Source: Nitrospira_E sp052156535 (GTDB lineage Bacteria; Nitrospirota; Nitrospiria; Nitrospirales; UBA8639). From it: a stretch of 64,000 nt of DNA. The DNA lies in the NCBI RefSeq assembly GCF_052156535.1, contig NZ_JBQKUP010000044.1, positions 248,001-312,000 on the forward strand, given 5' to 3'. The notes beneath the pieces are model-generated. The model worked only from the letters and a program-made list of their open reading frames with translations, was not told where the DNA came from and ran no database searches. Shown here piece after piece: positions 1 through 9,347 of the stretch. The translations under genes and the position numbers were made by a program. The number at the start of each line of letters is the position of its first letter. Within the stretch, counting starts at the first letter, position 1.

Positions 1-302
1 CTTGGCCTCCGCATATCGTAAATGTTCAAGTTGAGGATTCCCTTGTTCCATGTGCCGGGTTCACCCTTGAAGATCAAGTACTCGCAAATCATGAATGACA
101 GTGGGATTTGTACAGGGAGTTTATGGAAAAAATCTATCCGTTTTTTGATGCCATTCAGGTTGATGGTCAATTCACCAATGCGTTCTTCCAGAGCACTGAG
201 GATGGATCGTATAGGCTGAACATCTGCGAGTGCCGCCCGGTTCCCATTCCCGTGATGATTGACGCCAAAACCACCAAAAGTACCTTTGTCTCCTTGCCGC
301 AT
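1..302 (-). CDS. Partial unidentified ORF running off the left edge
   Basis: An open frame begins at ATG (300-302) and stays open to base 1, giving about 100 residues. It starts 34 bases after the stop of the outer-membrane channel gene (337-1947), in the same direction, so it could be a fourth gene of that efflux operon. A weak GGA lies about 9 bases before the ATG. The N-terminus is Gly/His/Asn rich (GFGVNHHGNGN), followed by a helix-like stretch (ILSALEERIGELTINLNGI). I do not recognise the family. An opposite-strand frame at 108-329 overlaps it, so the coding assignment is uncertain. Confidence 0.35.
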   Translation of the reverse strand, partial: MRQGDKGTFGGFGVNHHGNGNRAALADVQPIRSILSALEERIGELTINLNGIKKRIDFFHKLPVQIPLSFMICEYLIFKGEPGTWNKGILNLNIYDMRRP

Positions 303-336
303 AGGCCATTTCCAGTTGACCAGGGGTGAGGGTGGG

Positions 337-1947
337 TCAAGGATTGGGTGGTTTGGTCAAATCATTATTCACCCCCTTATTGTCCGCGTTGACATCGATT
401 CCCCCGGCTGATGGTGGTTTATCAAGATCGACATATTGGAACGTATCGAAGGGCTGGATCTGTTCATCGGCGGGCAATTGGTTGCGGTTCCAGCCCCCGC
501 CCAGCGCACGAATGAGGGCCACGGAAGATTTCAGCAGATTAGCCTTAATTGCTACGGAGTCGATACGCGCCGCTAGCGTGTTGACCTCGGCGTAAATGAG
601 CTCAAGACTGGAGGCCAGTCCGCCAAAATAGAGGCTGGAGGTCAGGTCTTGCGTTTTGAGATAGGCCCCGACGGCGGCGTCCTGCCGTTTGGCCGCTGTG
701 GTGAGCTGGTTGGTCAGACTCAAATTGTTCTCGACTTCGCGAAAGGCGTTGAGCACCGTCGAACGGTATCGGTCTTCCGTCTCGCGATAAACCGACCAGG
801 ACTGCTGCAATTGGGCGCGGCGAAATCCACCCTGGAAGAGCGGGAGCTCAATGGCGGACCCGTAGGACCAGAAACTATTGGCAAGCTTGATCAGATCGAA
901 GCCGGAATCTTCGAATCCCCCGCCGGCCAGGAACGTTACTTTAGGATAAAAGGCCGCGCGAGCGATGCCGATGGCACGGTTGGCCTGGGCCATCCGGCGT
1001 TCCATCGCCGCGATGTCGGGGCGACGCTCCAATAAGGTTGATGGAATTGTCTGGGGCACCTCGAAATTTTCCACACGGAGGTCGGCGACCGGTTCGATGG
1101 TGAAACTGGCCGGCGCTCTATTGAGGAGGATGGCAATCGCCTGTTCCGTCACCTGCCGTTGGCCTCGAACCTCGGCTTCTTTCGTCTCAGTGCTGAACAG
1201 CAGGGATTCGACACGGGCAATGTCAAGTTGTGACGCGATCCCGACGGTGAACTGGTTCTTGATCAGTTCCAGGGAGCCCTTATAGAGATCGATTGATTGT
1301 GTATAAATCGCAAGTTGGGCGTCGAGGCCACGAAGGGTGAAATAGTTCGCCGCAATTTCCGCCTGCAAACTGAGGCGCGCAAGCCCATATTCAGCCGCAC
1401 GTTCTTCGGCCCGGTACATCTCAATGCGCGTGGCGTTGCGGATCGCCGACCAGAAATCTGGCTCCCAGGATGCAATCCCCCCGACGGAAACCGTCGAGGC
1501 AGTATCCGAAATATCAGGATCGCGAAACAGATGATTTTCGGATTGCCTATTGCGGGAGGTGCCGAACCCCAGACCGGCATGTGGGATACGCCGTGAACGG
1601 GCTTTCATCATCATATCGCGGGCCTGGACAAAACGCTCAGCGGCCGCCTGCAGATCAGGATTTGCCGCCATGGCCTCCTCTTCAAGGGTATTCAACACCG
1701 GATCGTGATATAGCATCCACCAATCCTGTCGTAATTCTCCATCCGAGGGCTTCGCTTCGACGAAGGGACTGGAACCGTGCCATGAAACGGGGACGACGAA
1801 TTCGGCTGGTTGATAGTCCGGCGCGAGATCCACGTGTGGCAAGCATGCCGATAGATGAAGGGCAATCATAAATACGCTGCTACGCCATACCCAAGTCAAC
1901 AACATACATGGCATTTCTGGTCGTGTTCGCAAGGCTTTGCTTACCAT
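337..1947 (-). CDS. RND efflux outer-membrane lipoprotein, TolC/NodT type (copy 1)
   Basis: Outer-membrane channel of a tripartite pump: it forms the exit duct for substrates passed on by the permease (3216-6395) and adaptor (1961-3214) encoded upstream. The N-terminus has a hydrophobic stretch ending in a lipobox (LSAC, Cys about residue 35), so the protein is probably lipid-anchored. Typical family features follow: the P-x-Y-x-P N-terminal region, two repeats of long alpha-hairpins, and the LLERRPDIA motif near residue 305. The length of 536 aa fits the family's usual size. It starts 13 bases after the adaptor stop. A close paralogue is at 7713-9347, including an almost identical C-terminus (GVNNDLTKPP). 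An internal Met (residue 12 or 15) could be the true start. Confidence 0.9.
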   Translation of the reverse strand: MVSKALRTRPEMPCMLLTWVWRSSVFMIALHLSACLPHVDLAPDYQPAEFVVPVSWHGSSPFVEAKPSDGELRQDWWMLYHDPVLNTLEEEAMAANPDLQAAAERFVQARDMMMKARSRRIPHAGLGFGTSRNRQSENHLFRDPDISDTASTVSVGGIASWEPDFWSAIRNATRIEMYRAEERAAEYGLARLSLQAEIAANYFTLRGLDAQLAIYTQSIDLYKGSLELIKNQFTVGIASQLDIARVESLLFSTETKEAEVRGQRQVTEQAIAILLNRAPASFTIEPVADLRVENFEVPQTIPSTLLERRPDIAAMERRMAQANRAIGIARAAFYPKVTFLAGGGFEDSGFDLIKLANSFWSYGSAIELPLFQGGFRRAQLQQSWSVYRETEDRYRSTVLNAFREVENNLSLTNQLTTAAKRQDAAVGAYLKTQDLTSSLYFGGLASSLELIYAEVNTLAARIDSVAIKANLLKSSVALIRALGGGWNRNQLPADEQIQPFDTFQYVDLDKPPSAGGIDVNADNKGVNNDLTKPPNP

Positions 1948-1960
1948 GTGTCGACGACCG

Positions 1961-3214
1961 TCATTTTGATGATTGGTCTTTTGTCATAGGTGCTTCTGTT
2001 TGGGCCTTTGACGCGGCTATGTCTGTTTGGTTTTTTGAAGGAGGTGAATCGGATTTGAGACGGTCATAACCAGATGCTGGCGTGACAATGCGCACTTTTT
2101 CGTTTTCGAGCAATGCCGCGCTGGGATTATTCACAATGCGATCGGTGGAGGAAATCCCCTCTGTGACCTCAACCGTGGCGTCGAGGATTTTGCCCACGGT
2201 GATTGATTTGAAATGAATGCGATCATCATCCGTCAACACGGCAACTTCCGTGCCGTTCTCCTGGAACACCATCGCGCTGGTTGGAATCGTGAGGAAATCA
2301 GAATCAACGGGCGTCGTGAGAGTTACCTTGGCGTATGAGCCAGGCCAGAGGGCTCTGTCCTCGTTGTCCAGCACGAATTCGGTAACGGCGGTGCGGGTGC
2401 TCACATGAAATCCGCCTGCGACAGTAAGGAATTTTGCTGTAAAGCGACGACTGGGCAATTGCGGCACAGTTACCTCAGCCGTCAGGCCTGGCTTGAGGAA
2501 TGCTCCGAAAGACTCCGGCACAGAGATAAAGAGGCGCACCTTGCTGACGTCGGCCACCGTAAAGAGGTTGCTGATCGCAGTGGGAGAACTGATCGTGCCT
2601 TCTTTGTTGACATAGTCACCGACATTGATGTTGCGATCAATCACTACACCATCAAAGGGCGCCACGATTGTTTTGAACCGAATCAGCGCCTCGAAATTTC
2701 TGACATGCTGCTCTGCGGCATTGACCCTTGCCGCCTGGGCATTCGCTTCTGCCACCTTTACTGAAATCGACTGCTCGGAGACGGAATGTTTGTCGCGGAG
2801 CGCCAGATAACGTTTTGCGGTCAATTTGGCGAGACCATATAGGGCGCGTTCAGATGCCAGATCCGCCTTGGCCTGCCGATATTGAGCGTCAAGAGCCGGC
2901 GCGTTGATTTTAGCCAGGACATCGCCCTTCTTCACCTTCGCGCCGTAATCCGTGTACCACATTTTCACATAACCCGCGACCTGTGCGTAGATCGGTGCCT
3001 CATACCAGCCACGAATATTGCCTGGGAGGGTAATGGTCTGTGTTGACGGTAACGGTTTGGGATTGATGATGGCTACGATTGGGACCGCGTCTGCAAGGGT
3101 CTCCTCGCGTAGCGCAGCGGCGCCGCTGTTGTGTGCATAGATCCGATAGCCCATGTATAGAATGCCAAGCAGGATGGCGAGGATCACAAAACCTTTCCCA
3201 CGCAGGATCTTCAT
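1961..3214 (-). CDS. RND efflux periplasmic adaptor (HlyD/MFP family, copy 1)
   Basis: Membrane fusion protein linking the RND permease to the outer-membrane channel across the periplasm. The start at 3214 (MKILRGKGF) lies one base after the permease TAA stop and matches the N-terminus of the paralogue at 9344-10600; a longer frame to 3280 would overlap the permease. There is one N-terminal membrane anchor (about residues 8-25), then a barrel-sandwich lipoyl half (YAQVAGYV), a coiled-coil hairpin (about 110-190), the second lipoyl half (VAPFDGVV), and beta-barrel and membrane-proximal domains. The C-terminal tail is hydrophilic and Lys/Ser/Thr rich. About 417 aa. The substrate cannot be told from sequence. 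Confidence 0.9.
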   Translation of the reverse strand: MKILRGKGFVILAILLGILYMGYRIYAHNSGAAALREETLADAVPIVAIINPKPLPSTQTITLPGNIRGWYEAPIYAQVAGYVKMWYTDYGAKVKKGDVLAKINAPALDAQYRQAKADLASERALYGLAKLTAKRYLALRDKHSVSEQSISVKVAEANAQAARVNAAEQHVRNFEALIRFKTIVAPFDGVVIDRNINVGDYVNKEGTISSPTAISNLFTVADVSKVRLFISVPESFGAFLKPGLTAEVTVPQLPSRRFTAKFLTVAGGFHVSTRTAVTEFVLDNEDRALWPGSYAKVTLTTPVDSDFLTIPTSAMVFQENGTEVAVLTDDDRIHFKSITVGKILDATVEVTEGISSTDRIVNNPSAALLENEKVRIVTPASGYDRLKSDSPPSKNQTDIAASKAQTEAPMTKDQSSK

Positions 3215-3215
3215 A

Positions 3216-6200
3216 TTATCCACTGGCCTTTTGGCCAGACCCTCGACGGTTGTAGATGATGGCATACACGCAGGGCACAAAAAACAGAGTGAATACGGTC
3301 GCGACCATCAGGCCGCCGATGACAGCCCGACCCAACGGCGCGTTGGGGGAGTTGCCCATTGACATCGGCAGCATGCCGATGATCATGGCCGATGCCGTCA
3401 TGAGCACAGGACGGATGCGGGCTTTTCCGGCTTCGACGGCAGCCATAATCGCGTCTCCATGTATTTCGAGCCGTTCACGGGCGTAAGATACGATAAGAAT
3501 CGAATTGGCGGTTGCGGTGCCCATCGTCATGATGGCCCCCGTCAGCGCCGGTACGGAAATATTCGTGTGTGTCAGGAACAATGCCCAGGCAATACCCGCC
3601 AAAGCCCCGGGCAATGCTGTAATAATGATAAAGGGATCCAGCCAGGATTGAAAGTTGACGACGATCAGGAGATACACCAGCACGACGGCAAAGATGAGGC
3701 CGACAATCAACTCAACATACGCCTCGTACATGGTTTCGGCTTGCCCATGAATTTCAAGCGCTGCACTGCGTGGCAACTCGTCCTCCAGACCCTTGGCAGC
3801 CTTCTCCACATCCGCCAGAACGCCTCCGAGGTCGCGCCCTTCGGCAGACACATAGATATTGAACAGCGGCATAATGTTCGCGTGCGAAATCAGGCCAGGC
3901 GTCCCGATCATTGAATGTGTAGTCACATTGCCGAGTAGCTGTACGTTATCTTGCGACGAGTCGAGATTGTTCTGATCGACTGGGACCGTCATGAGATTTT
4001 TAATACTCGTGAGCTGGGGCTGTGGCGTATAAATGTTGATCTGATAGGAGATGCCGGTTTTGTGATTAAGCCAATATTGCTGATCGATCTGTTGACTACC
4101 AGAAGTGGACAGCAGGAGATTGTCGGCGATTTCCCCCTCGCTCAGGTTTGTGCCGAGACCGAACGTGCGTTGGCCTTCAACGAAAAGAGTCGGCGTGCGC
4201 ATCGTCTGCTGTATCGTCACGTCACTGGCGCCGGGAATCTTGCGGAGCTCTCCGGCCAATTTCCGTGCAAACTCGTAGTTGGCGTACATTTCCATCCCAT
4301 TAATTTGCACATCGATCGGTGCCGGCGAGCCAAAGTTGAGAATTTTGGCGGTCAGATCAGCCGGCTGGAACGTGAATTCGGTGCCTGGATACCGCTCCCG
4401 CAGACCTTTGCGGAGAATACGCCGATAGTCCCAAACCGGTGACTTTTCATTTTTCAGGTCGATCGTCAGGTCGCAATCCTGCGACCCGATCGTCGGCGTC
4501 GGTATAAAAGCGAGGTTATGCGGTCCGACCGGCAGGCCGCAATTGCTGACGACCCCTTCAACCTGCCCGGGAAGCATCTGCGCGATGTCTTTCGAAACGA
4601 GAGAGCTGAGACGGCTTGAGACCTCAATACGTGTGCCGAGCGGCGCTCTCATATGCATCTGCATCGTCCCCGACTTGACTTCGGGGAAGAAGTCTCGTCC
4701 GTTGAAATAGAACAGGCTGAGGGAGGCAAGTGCGAGCGAGAGGGAGATGACAACGAAGGTGCGGCGATGGGCAATTGCTTGTTCGAGGCGGGCATTATAA
4801 CGCTCACGGAACCGGTCGAAACCGCGTTCGAAACCCTGCTGGAAGCGGACGAAGAAGTTTTGGGATTTTTCCGGTTGGCCCCCACTGCCGTCTTCAGATG
4901 CCGGTGGCCCGTGGTGATCCGCGAGGATATATTTTGCCATGGTTGGCACAAGCGTCCGGGAAAGGATGAACGATGAGAGCATGGCGAAAATGATCGCCTT
5001 CGCCATTGGTGCAAATAGCCAGCCGGATACGCCGCTGAGCTCGAAGAGCGGGAGCCAGACGATGGCGATGCTTAACGTGGCGACCAACGTGGGGACGATG
5101 ATCTGATTGGCGGCGTCGACGATCGCCTCATCGAGGGGTTTGCCCATGGCGAGATGGGTGTCGATATTCTCAATCATGACCGTCGCGTCGTCGACGAGTA
5201 TGCCGACGGCCAATGCCAATCCGCCCAACGTCATGAGATTCAGTGACTCTCCGGATAAGTTTAAGCCGATGAGTGCGGACAGGATGGAGAGCGGGATTGA
5301 GGTGGCGATGATAACGGTTGGCCGCCATGAGCCGAGCAACAACAAGACGATCAGGGCAACCAGTGTGGAAGCCGTTGCCATTTCTTTCACCACGTCCGCG
5401 ATCGATTCCTTCACGAAAAGTGAGGCGTCGTTGAGAATTTTAACCTCCACGCCCTTGGGCACAATCTTTTCAATACGCGGAATTGCCTTCTTGACCCCGT
5501 CAACCACTTCCAGGGTCGAAGCCTCCCCGCTCTTCATGACGACGAGGGTGACGGCCTGTTTGCCTTCCACCAGCACGGCATTCGTTTGTGGCGGGCCGGC
5601 GAGGGTCACATTGGCGACATCACGCATATAAATGAAGGCGTTTCCGTCTCGCTTGATCGGAATATCGTTGAAATCCTCCACCTGCAACGGCATCGCGTTT
5701 GTCTGGACCATCCAATCAGTGGCCTTAATCTTTTGGTCGCCTGCGGGCAACACCTTATTCTGCCTATCGAAGGCATGGAAAATATCTGCTGGAGTGAGGC
5801 CACGGGCAAGAAGTTTTTGCTGATCGAGCGAGACCAGGAGCTGTTTCGGTTGTCCTCCGTATGGGTGCGGCAGGATCGCTCCGGGAATCGTCACGAGCAG
5901 GGGACGGATTTGGGTAAAGGCAAGGTTATAGAGCTCCGCGGGCGTTAGCGTGTCGGAGGTGACTTGCAGCATGGCCACCGGCACGGATGATGCCTCGAGA
6001 CGCATGATCATAGGCGGTGAAATATCGGGCGGCAGGGCTTTGACAACGGTCTGCGAAATCGCCGCAACCTCGGCTTCGGCACCGGCAAGGTTGACTCCCT
6101 CCTGAAGAAAGATATTGATAATACTGATGCCGAAATAGGATTTGCTATCGATCTTCTTGATGCCTTCCACCGTTGAGGTCAAGGCGCGTTCGAAGTAAAA

Positions 6201-6395
6201 CGTGATACGCCCGGACACATCACTCGGTAGCAAGCCTGCGTAGGACCAAACCACGGAGATGACGGGAATCCTGATATTCGGAAAGACATCGGTTGGGGTT
6301 TGGAGCACCGACTTCGTCCCGAATATCACGATGAGAATGGCAAGAACAACGAAGGTTAAAGGCCTTCGCAAAGCAATGAGGACAAGCTGATTCAT
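3216..6395 (-). CDS. RND efflux permease, AcrB-like (copy 1, intact)
   Basis: Inner-membrane proton-driven pump of about 1,059 aa, the usual full length. It has TM1 at the N-terminus, a large periplasmic loop, TM2-6, a cytoplasmic linker near residue 500, TM7, a second periplasmic loop and TM8-12. The paired acidic residues of the proton relay are present in VDDATVMIEN (TM4). The TM10 segment reads GTATANSIL, so the lysine found there in AcrB is replaced by Ala. ATG 6395 (MNQLVLIALRRP) is preferred over the in-frame TTG at 6401 because the paralogue starts with the same MNQ. First gene of the operon; the adaptor follows after one base. Substrate class (drug, solvent or metal) is not determined. 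Confidence 0.92.
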   Translation of the reverse strand: MNQLVLIALRRPLTFVVLAILIVIFGTKSVLQTPTDVFPNIRIPVISVVWSYAGLLPSDVSGRITFYFERALTSTVEGIKKIDSKSYFGISIINIFLQEGVNLAGAEAEVAAISQTVVKALPPDISPPMIMRLEASSVPVAMLQVTSDTLTPAELYNLAFTQIRPLLVTIPGAILPHPYGGQPKQLLVSLDQQKLLARGLTPADIFHAFDRQNKVLPAGDQKIKATDWMVQTNAMPLQVEDFNDIPIKRDGNAFIYMRDVANVTLAGPPQTNAVLVEGKQAVTLVVMKSGEASTLEVVDGVKKAIPRIEKIVPKGVEVKILNDASLFVKESIADVVKEMATASTLVALIVLLLLGSWRPTVIIATSIPLSILSALIGLNLSGESLNLMTLGGLALAVGILVDDATVMIENIDTHLAMGKPLDEAIVDAANQIIVPTLVATLSIAIVWLPLFELSGVSGWLFAPMAKAIIFAMLSSFILSRTLVPTMAKYILADHHGPPASEDGSGGQPEKSQNFFVRFQQGFERGFDRFRERYNARLEQAIAHRRTFVVISLSLALASLSLFYFNGRDFFPEVKSGTMQMHMRAPLGTRIEVSSRLSSLVSKDIAQMLPGQVEGVVSNCGLPVGPHNLAFIPTPTIGSQDCDLTIDLKNEKSPVWDYRRILRKGLRERYPGTEFTFQPADLTAKILNFGSPAPIDVQINGMEMYANYEFARKLAGELRKIPGASDVTIQQTMRTPTLFVEGQRTFGLGTNLSEGEIADNLLLSTSGSQQIDQQYWLNHKTGISYQINIYTPQPQLTSIKNLMTVPVDQNNLDSSQDNVQLLGNVTTHSMIGTPGLISHANIMPLFNIYVSAEGRDLGGVLADVEKAAKGLEDELPRSAALEIHGQAETMYEAYVELIVGLIFAVVLVYLLIVVNFQSWLDPFIIITALPGALAGIAWALFLTHTNISVPALTGAIMTMGTATANSILIVSYARERLEIHGDAIMAAVEAGKARIRPVLMTASAMIIGMLPMSMGNSPNAPLGRAVIGGLMVATVFTLFFVPCVYAIIYNRRGSGQKASG

Positions 6396-7712
6396 GCGCA
6401 ATCTCTGCTAAATGCGGCTAAAGGCGGGTTGAGGTTTTTGTCATTGAGACACTGCGTACCCCATGAATCGTATAAGATACATCCCCTGACTCATGCATCT
6501 TTTCTGGAGAACAGCAGAACAATTACCAAATTGGATTACCGAATAGCAAAACAATACCCAATTTGGATTCTCTCGATATCCGGGTCAGTAAGAGCAACAG
6601 GTGCTCACCAGTATCCTTTTCATCTGTTCAACTGGAATCTTTTATACAGCAAAGCTTGGCAAATGTTGAGTGCATTTTTAGCAAGGCGTGCATCAGGCGG
6701 AATCTTCTACTTCCGCAAAATCCCCAAAGTTGGGCGATTCGACAAAAAATCATGGAGAAATTGTCAGAAATGTGGGATTGAAGCAGTTTTTCTTTATAGG
6801 GTCACATGTATATATTCTCCAATTGACATGGACCCTGTTTTGTCAAGAAAAAAGGGTAGGTTGATGTGGTTTTTCTGAATGTTTGAGGAAGTTGGGAGAT
6901 CACAAATGAAGCGACAGCCTCTCAAGGAAGAGCGACAGATCTTCGTCCTGGCAGCCGTTCTGCGTCTGCCTATTATTTGAATAACCGCTCCTCAGGAAAC
7001 ATACGTCGATCCAGATTGGACAAGCCATGGTCTGGAGCTTTCAGAGTCGGACTTTTAGTAATGGGAAAGAATTGTTTATTTCATGCTGGGCAATCGCACC
7101 AGCAACTCCTGCTCAAATGTGCCTTTGACCCCCTGTCAACACGAGGTGACCGCTTGGAGTTCAAAATATTGGTCATAGGTGGGATTATTTCCAATCCCTG
7201 GCCTTTCGCCTCTAGATTAATCCGCTGAATATGAGAAGAAGAACGGACAGCGATGATTCTATTCCAAGGTCCTTGCTGAATCCGTTGATAGATTGGATAA
7301 CAGCATAGAATACATCGTCCTCGGGAATGATCAGAGTGGTGTATAAGAATCGATTCATGAGGAGGATCTGCATAACCATGGTCTCCGATTGTCGAACGCT
7401 TCACCCGTCCGTGCCAAAAACATCGAGCCCAGACAAGTTCCAATGTGCAAACAATTCGAACACGGAGGCTGAAATTAGGAAAGGAGGGTCAGACGGGTGC
7501 CATGAAAATCATGGTAAAATCAACATTCTTTAGAGCCTTTGACTGATCATTTCCTATGAATAGGGGGAGTAAAGGCTCCAATGAGTATCTCGATGAGCAG
7601 GATTCCACCTGTTTACAGAGTTGAGGATTGAAATTGCGCTCGATTTCCCGATATTTATCTGCGCAGATTAAAGGGGCTCATTTTTGATTATTATTGCACG
7701 GTCAAGCATTCT
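6396..7712. other. 1.3-kb intergenic region between the two RND operons
   Basis: AT-richer than its flanks. It should hold the promoter of the first efflux operon near its left end. The open frames here (for example 6429-6878 plus, 7081-7443 minus) have no recognisable domain, no good ribosome site and odd composition, so I do not call them. No regulator gene is seen. Confidence 0.5.
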
Positions 7713-9347
7713 TCAAGGAGTGGGTGGTTTGGTCAAATCATTATTCACTCCATTATTGACCGCATTCACATCGATGCCTCCGGCAGGTGGTGGTTTGTCG
7801 AGATCGACATATTGGAACGTATCGAATGGTTGGATCTCTTCGTCGGCGGGCAATTGGTTGCGGTTCCAGCCTCCGCCGAGCGCGCGGACGAGCGCAACCG
7901 AAGCCCTCAGCAGTTCAGCCTTGATAGCCACCAAGTCGATACGCGCCTCGAGTGTGGCGACCTGCGCATAGATGAGTTCAAGGCTGGAGGCCAACCCGCC
8001 GCGATAAAGCTCCGTAGTCAGATTTTGCGTCTTGAGCGTGGCGCCGACTGCGGCGCCCTGCCGATTGGCCGCCAGGGTCAGCCGGTTGGTCAGGCTCAAA
8101 TTGTTTTCGACTTCGCGAAAGGCGTTCAGCACGGTGGCACGGTAGCGATCTTCCGTTTCGCGATAGGCCGACCAGGCCTGCTGTAATTGGGCGCGGCGAT
8201 ATCCACCCTGGAAGAGCGGCAACGAAACAGTGGACCCATAGGACCAAAAACTACTGGCGAGCTTGATCAAACTGAAACCGGTATCTTCGAACCCGCCGCC
8301 GGCCGAGAACCGCACATCGGGGAAAAAAGCGGCGCGGGCGATGCCGATGACGCGGTTCGCTTGTGCCATCTGACGCTCCATCCCGGCTATGTCGGGCCGC
8401 CGCTCCAGCAAGGTGGAAGGGATGGTTCTGGGAATGGAGAAACTCTCTACCCGAAGGTCATCCACCGGCTCGATCGTGAAGCTGCTCGGCGTCATGTTGA
8501 CGAGAATGGCGATTGCCTGTTCCGTCACTTGGCGTTGGCCTTGAATCTGGGCTAATTTCGTCTCCGTACTGAACAGCAGAGATTCGACGCGGGCGACGTC
8601 GAGCGCCGATGCGATCGCGCCGGCGAATTGTGCATTGACGAGGTTGAGCACGTTTCGATAGAGGTCGATCGATTGGGTATAGATCGCCGTCTGCGCGTCG
8701 TAACCGCGGAGTGTGAAATAGTTCGCCCCAATTTCCGCCTGCAGGCTGAGTCGCGCCAGGCCATAATCCGCGGCTCGCTCCTCGGCGCGGTAGAGTTCGG
8801 CCCGCGTGGCATTGCGAAGTGCGGACCAAAAATCGGGCTCCCAGGACGCGAGACCCCCGGTAGAAATGGACACTTCCCGGTTGTCTTCGCCGAGCCCGCG
8901 AAACAAACTATTGTTGGATTGCCTATTGTTTGAGGCGCCGAATCCCAGACCGGCGTGAGGAAGATACTGTGATCGGGCCCTCATCATTATATCGCGAGCC
9001 TGAACGAATCGTTCTGCGGCGGCCTGTAGATCCGGATTGGTTGCCATGGCCTGTTCTTCAAGACTATTCAGAATTGGATCGTTAAAAAGTTTCCACCAAT
9101 CCGGGCGTAATTCATCATCCGACGGCTTCGCCTCGACGAAGGGACTTGCCCCTTTCCATGAGGCCGGAACGACATATTGCGGCGGTTCATAGCTAGGCGC
9201 CAAATCGACAGCCGGGAACCAATTGCAAGCCGGTAAGTTGAGTGTCAGCAGGATCAAGCCGTAGCGCCACGCACGGGGTAGAAAGATACGCCATACTTCA
9301 AGTCTTGGGGATAAAATTTCGCTAATCATGGGTATAGCGACTCTCAT
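7713..9347 (-). CDS. RND efflux outer-membrane lipoprotein, TolC/NodT type (copy 2)
   Basis: Outer-membrane duct of the second tripartite pump, a paralogue of 337-1947 with the same architecture. It has a basic N-terminus, a hydrophobic stretch, a lipobox (LPAC, Cys about residue 41), a P-x-Y-x-P region, long alpha-hairpin repeats and LLERRPDIA. 544 aa. Its ATG overlaps the TGA of the adaptor gene (ATGA at 9344-9347), which indicates translational coupling. At the DNA level the two copies share long near-identical stretches in the 3' third, consistent with tandem duplication of the whole operon. Confidence 0.9.
   Translation of the reverse strand: MRVAIPMISEILSPRLEVWRIFLPRAWRYGLILLTLNLPACNWFPAVDLAPSYEPPQYVVPASWKGASPFVEAKPSDDELRPDWWKLFNDPILNSLEEQAMATNPDLQAAAERFVQARDIMMRARSQYLPHAGLGFGASNNRQSNNSLFRGLGEDNREVSISTGGLASWEPDFWSALRNATRAELYRAEERAADYGLARLSLQAEIGANYFTLRGYDAQTAIYTQSIDLYRNVLNLVNAQFAGAIASALDVARVESLLFSTETKLAQIQGQRQVTEQAIAILVNMTPSSFTIEPVDDLRVESFSIPRTIPSTLLERRPDIAGMERQMAQANRVIGIARAAFFPDVRFSAGGGFEDTGFSLIKLASSFWSYGSTVSLPLFQGGYRRAQLQQAWSAYRETEDRYRATVLNAFREVENNLSLTNRLTLAANRQGAAVGATLKTQNLTTELYRGGLASSLELIYAQVATLEARIDLVAIKAELLRASVALVRALGGGWNRNQLPADEEIQPFDTFQYVDLDKPPPAGGIDVNAVNNGVNNDLTKPPTP

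Noticed and set aside
6429..6878. 149-codon plus-strand ORF upstream of RND operon 1
   Set aside because: No ribosome site, unusual Trp/Ser/Phe-rich composition, and it overlaps the expected promoter.
6906..6980. 24-codon frame (MKRQPLKEERQIFVL...) with a good GGGAG site
   Set aside because: Too short to judge; no conserved partner or context, though the ribosome site is good.
7081..7443. 120-codon minus-strand ORF with a faintly transposase-like GLEIIPP segment
   Set aside because: Only a few residues resemble DDE transposases; no catalytic triad, terminal repeats or neighbouring IS parts.
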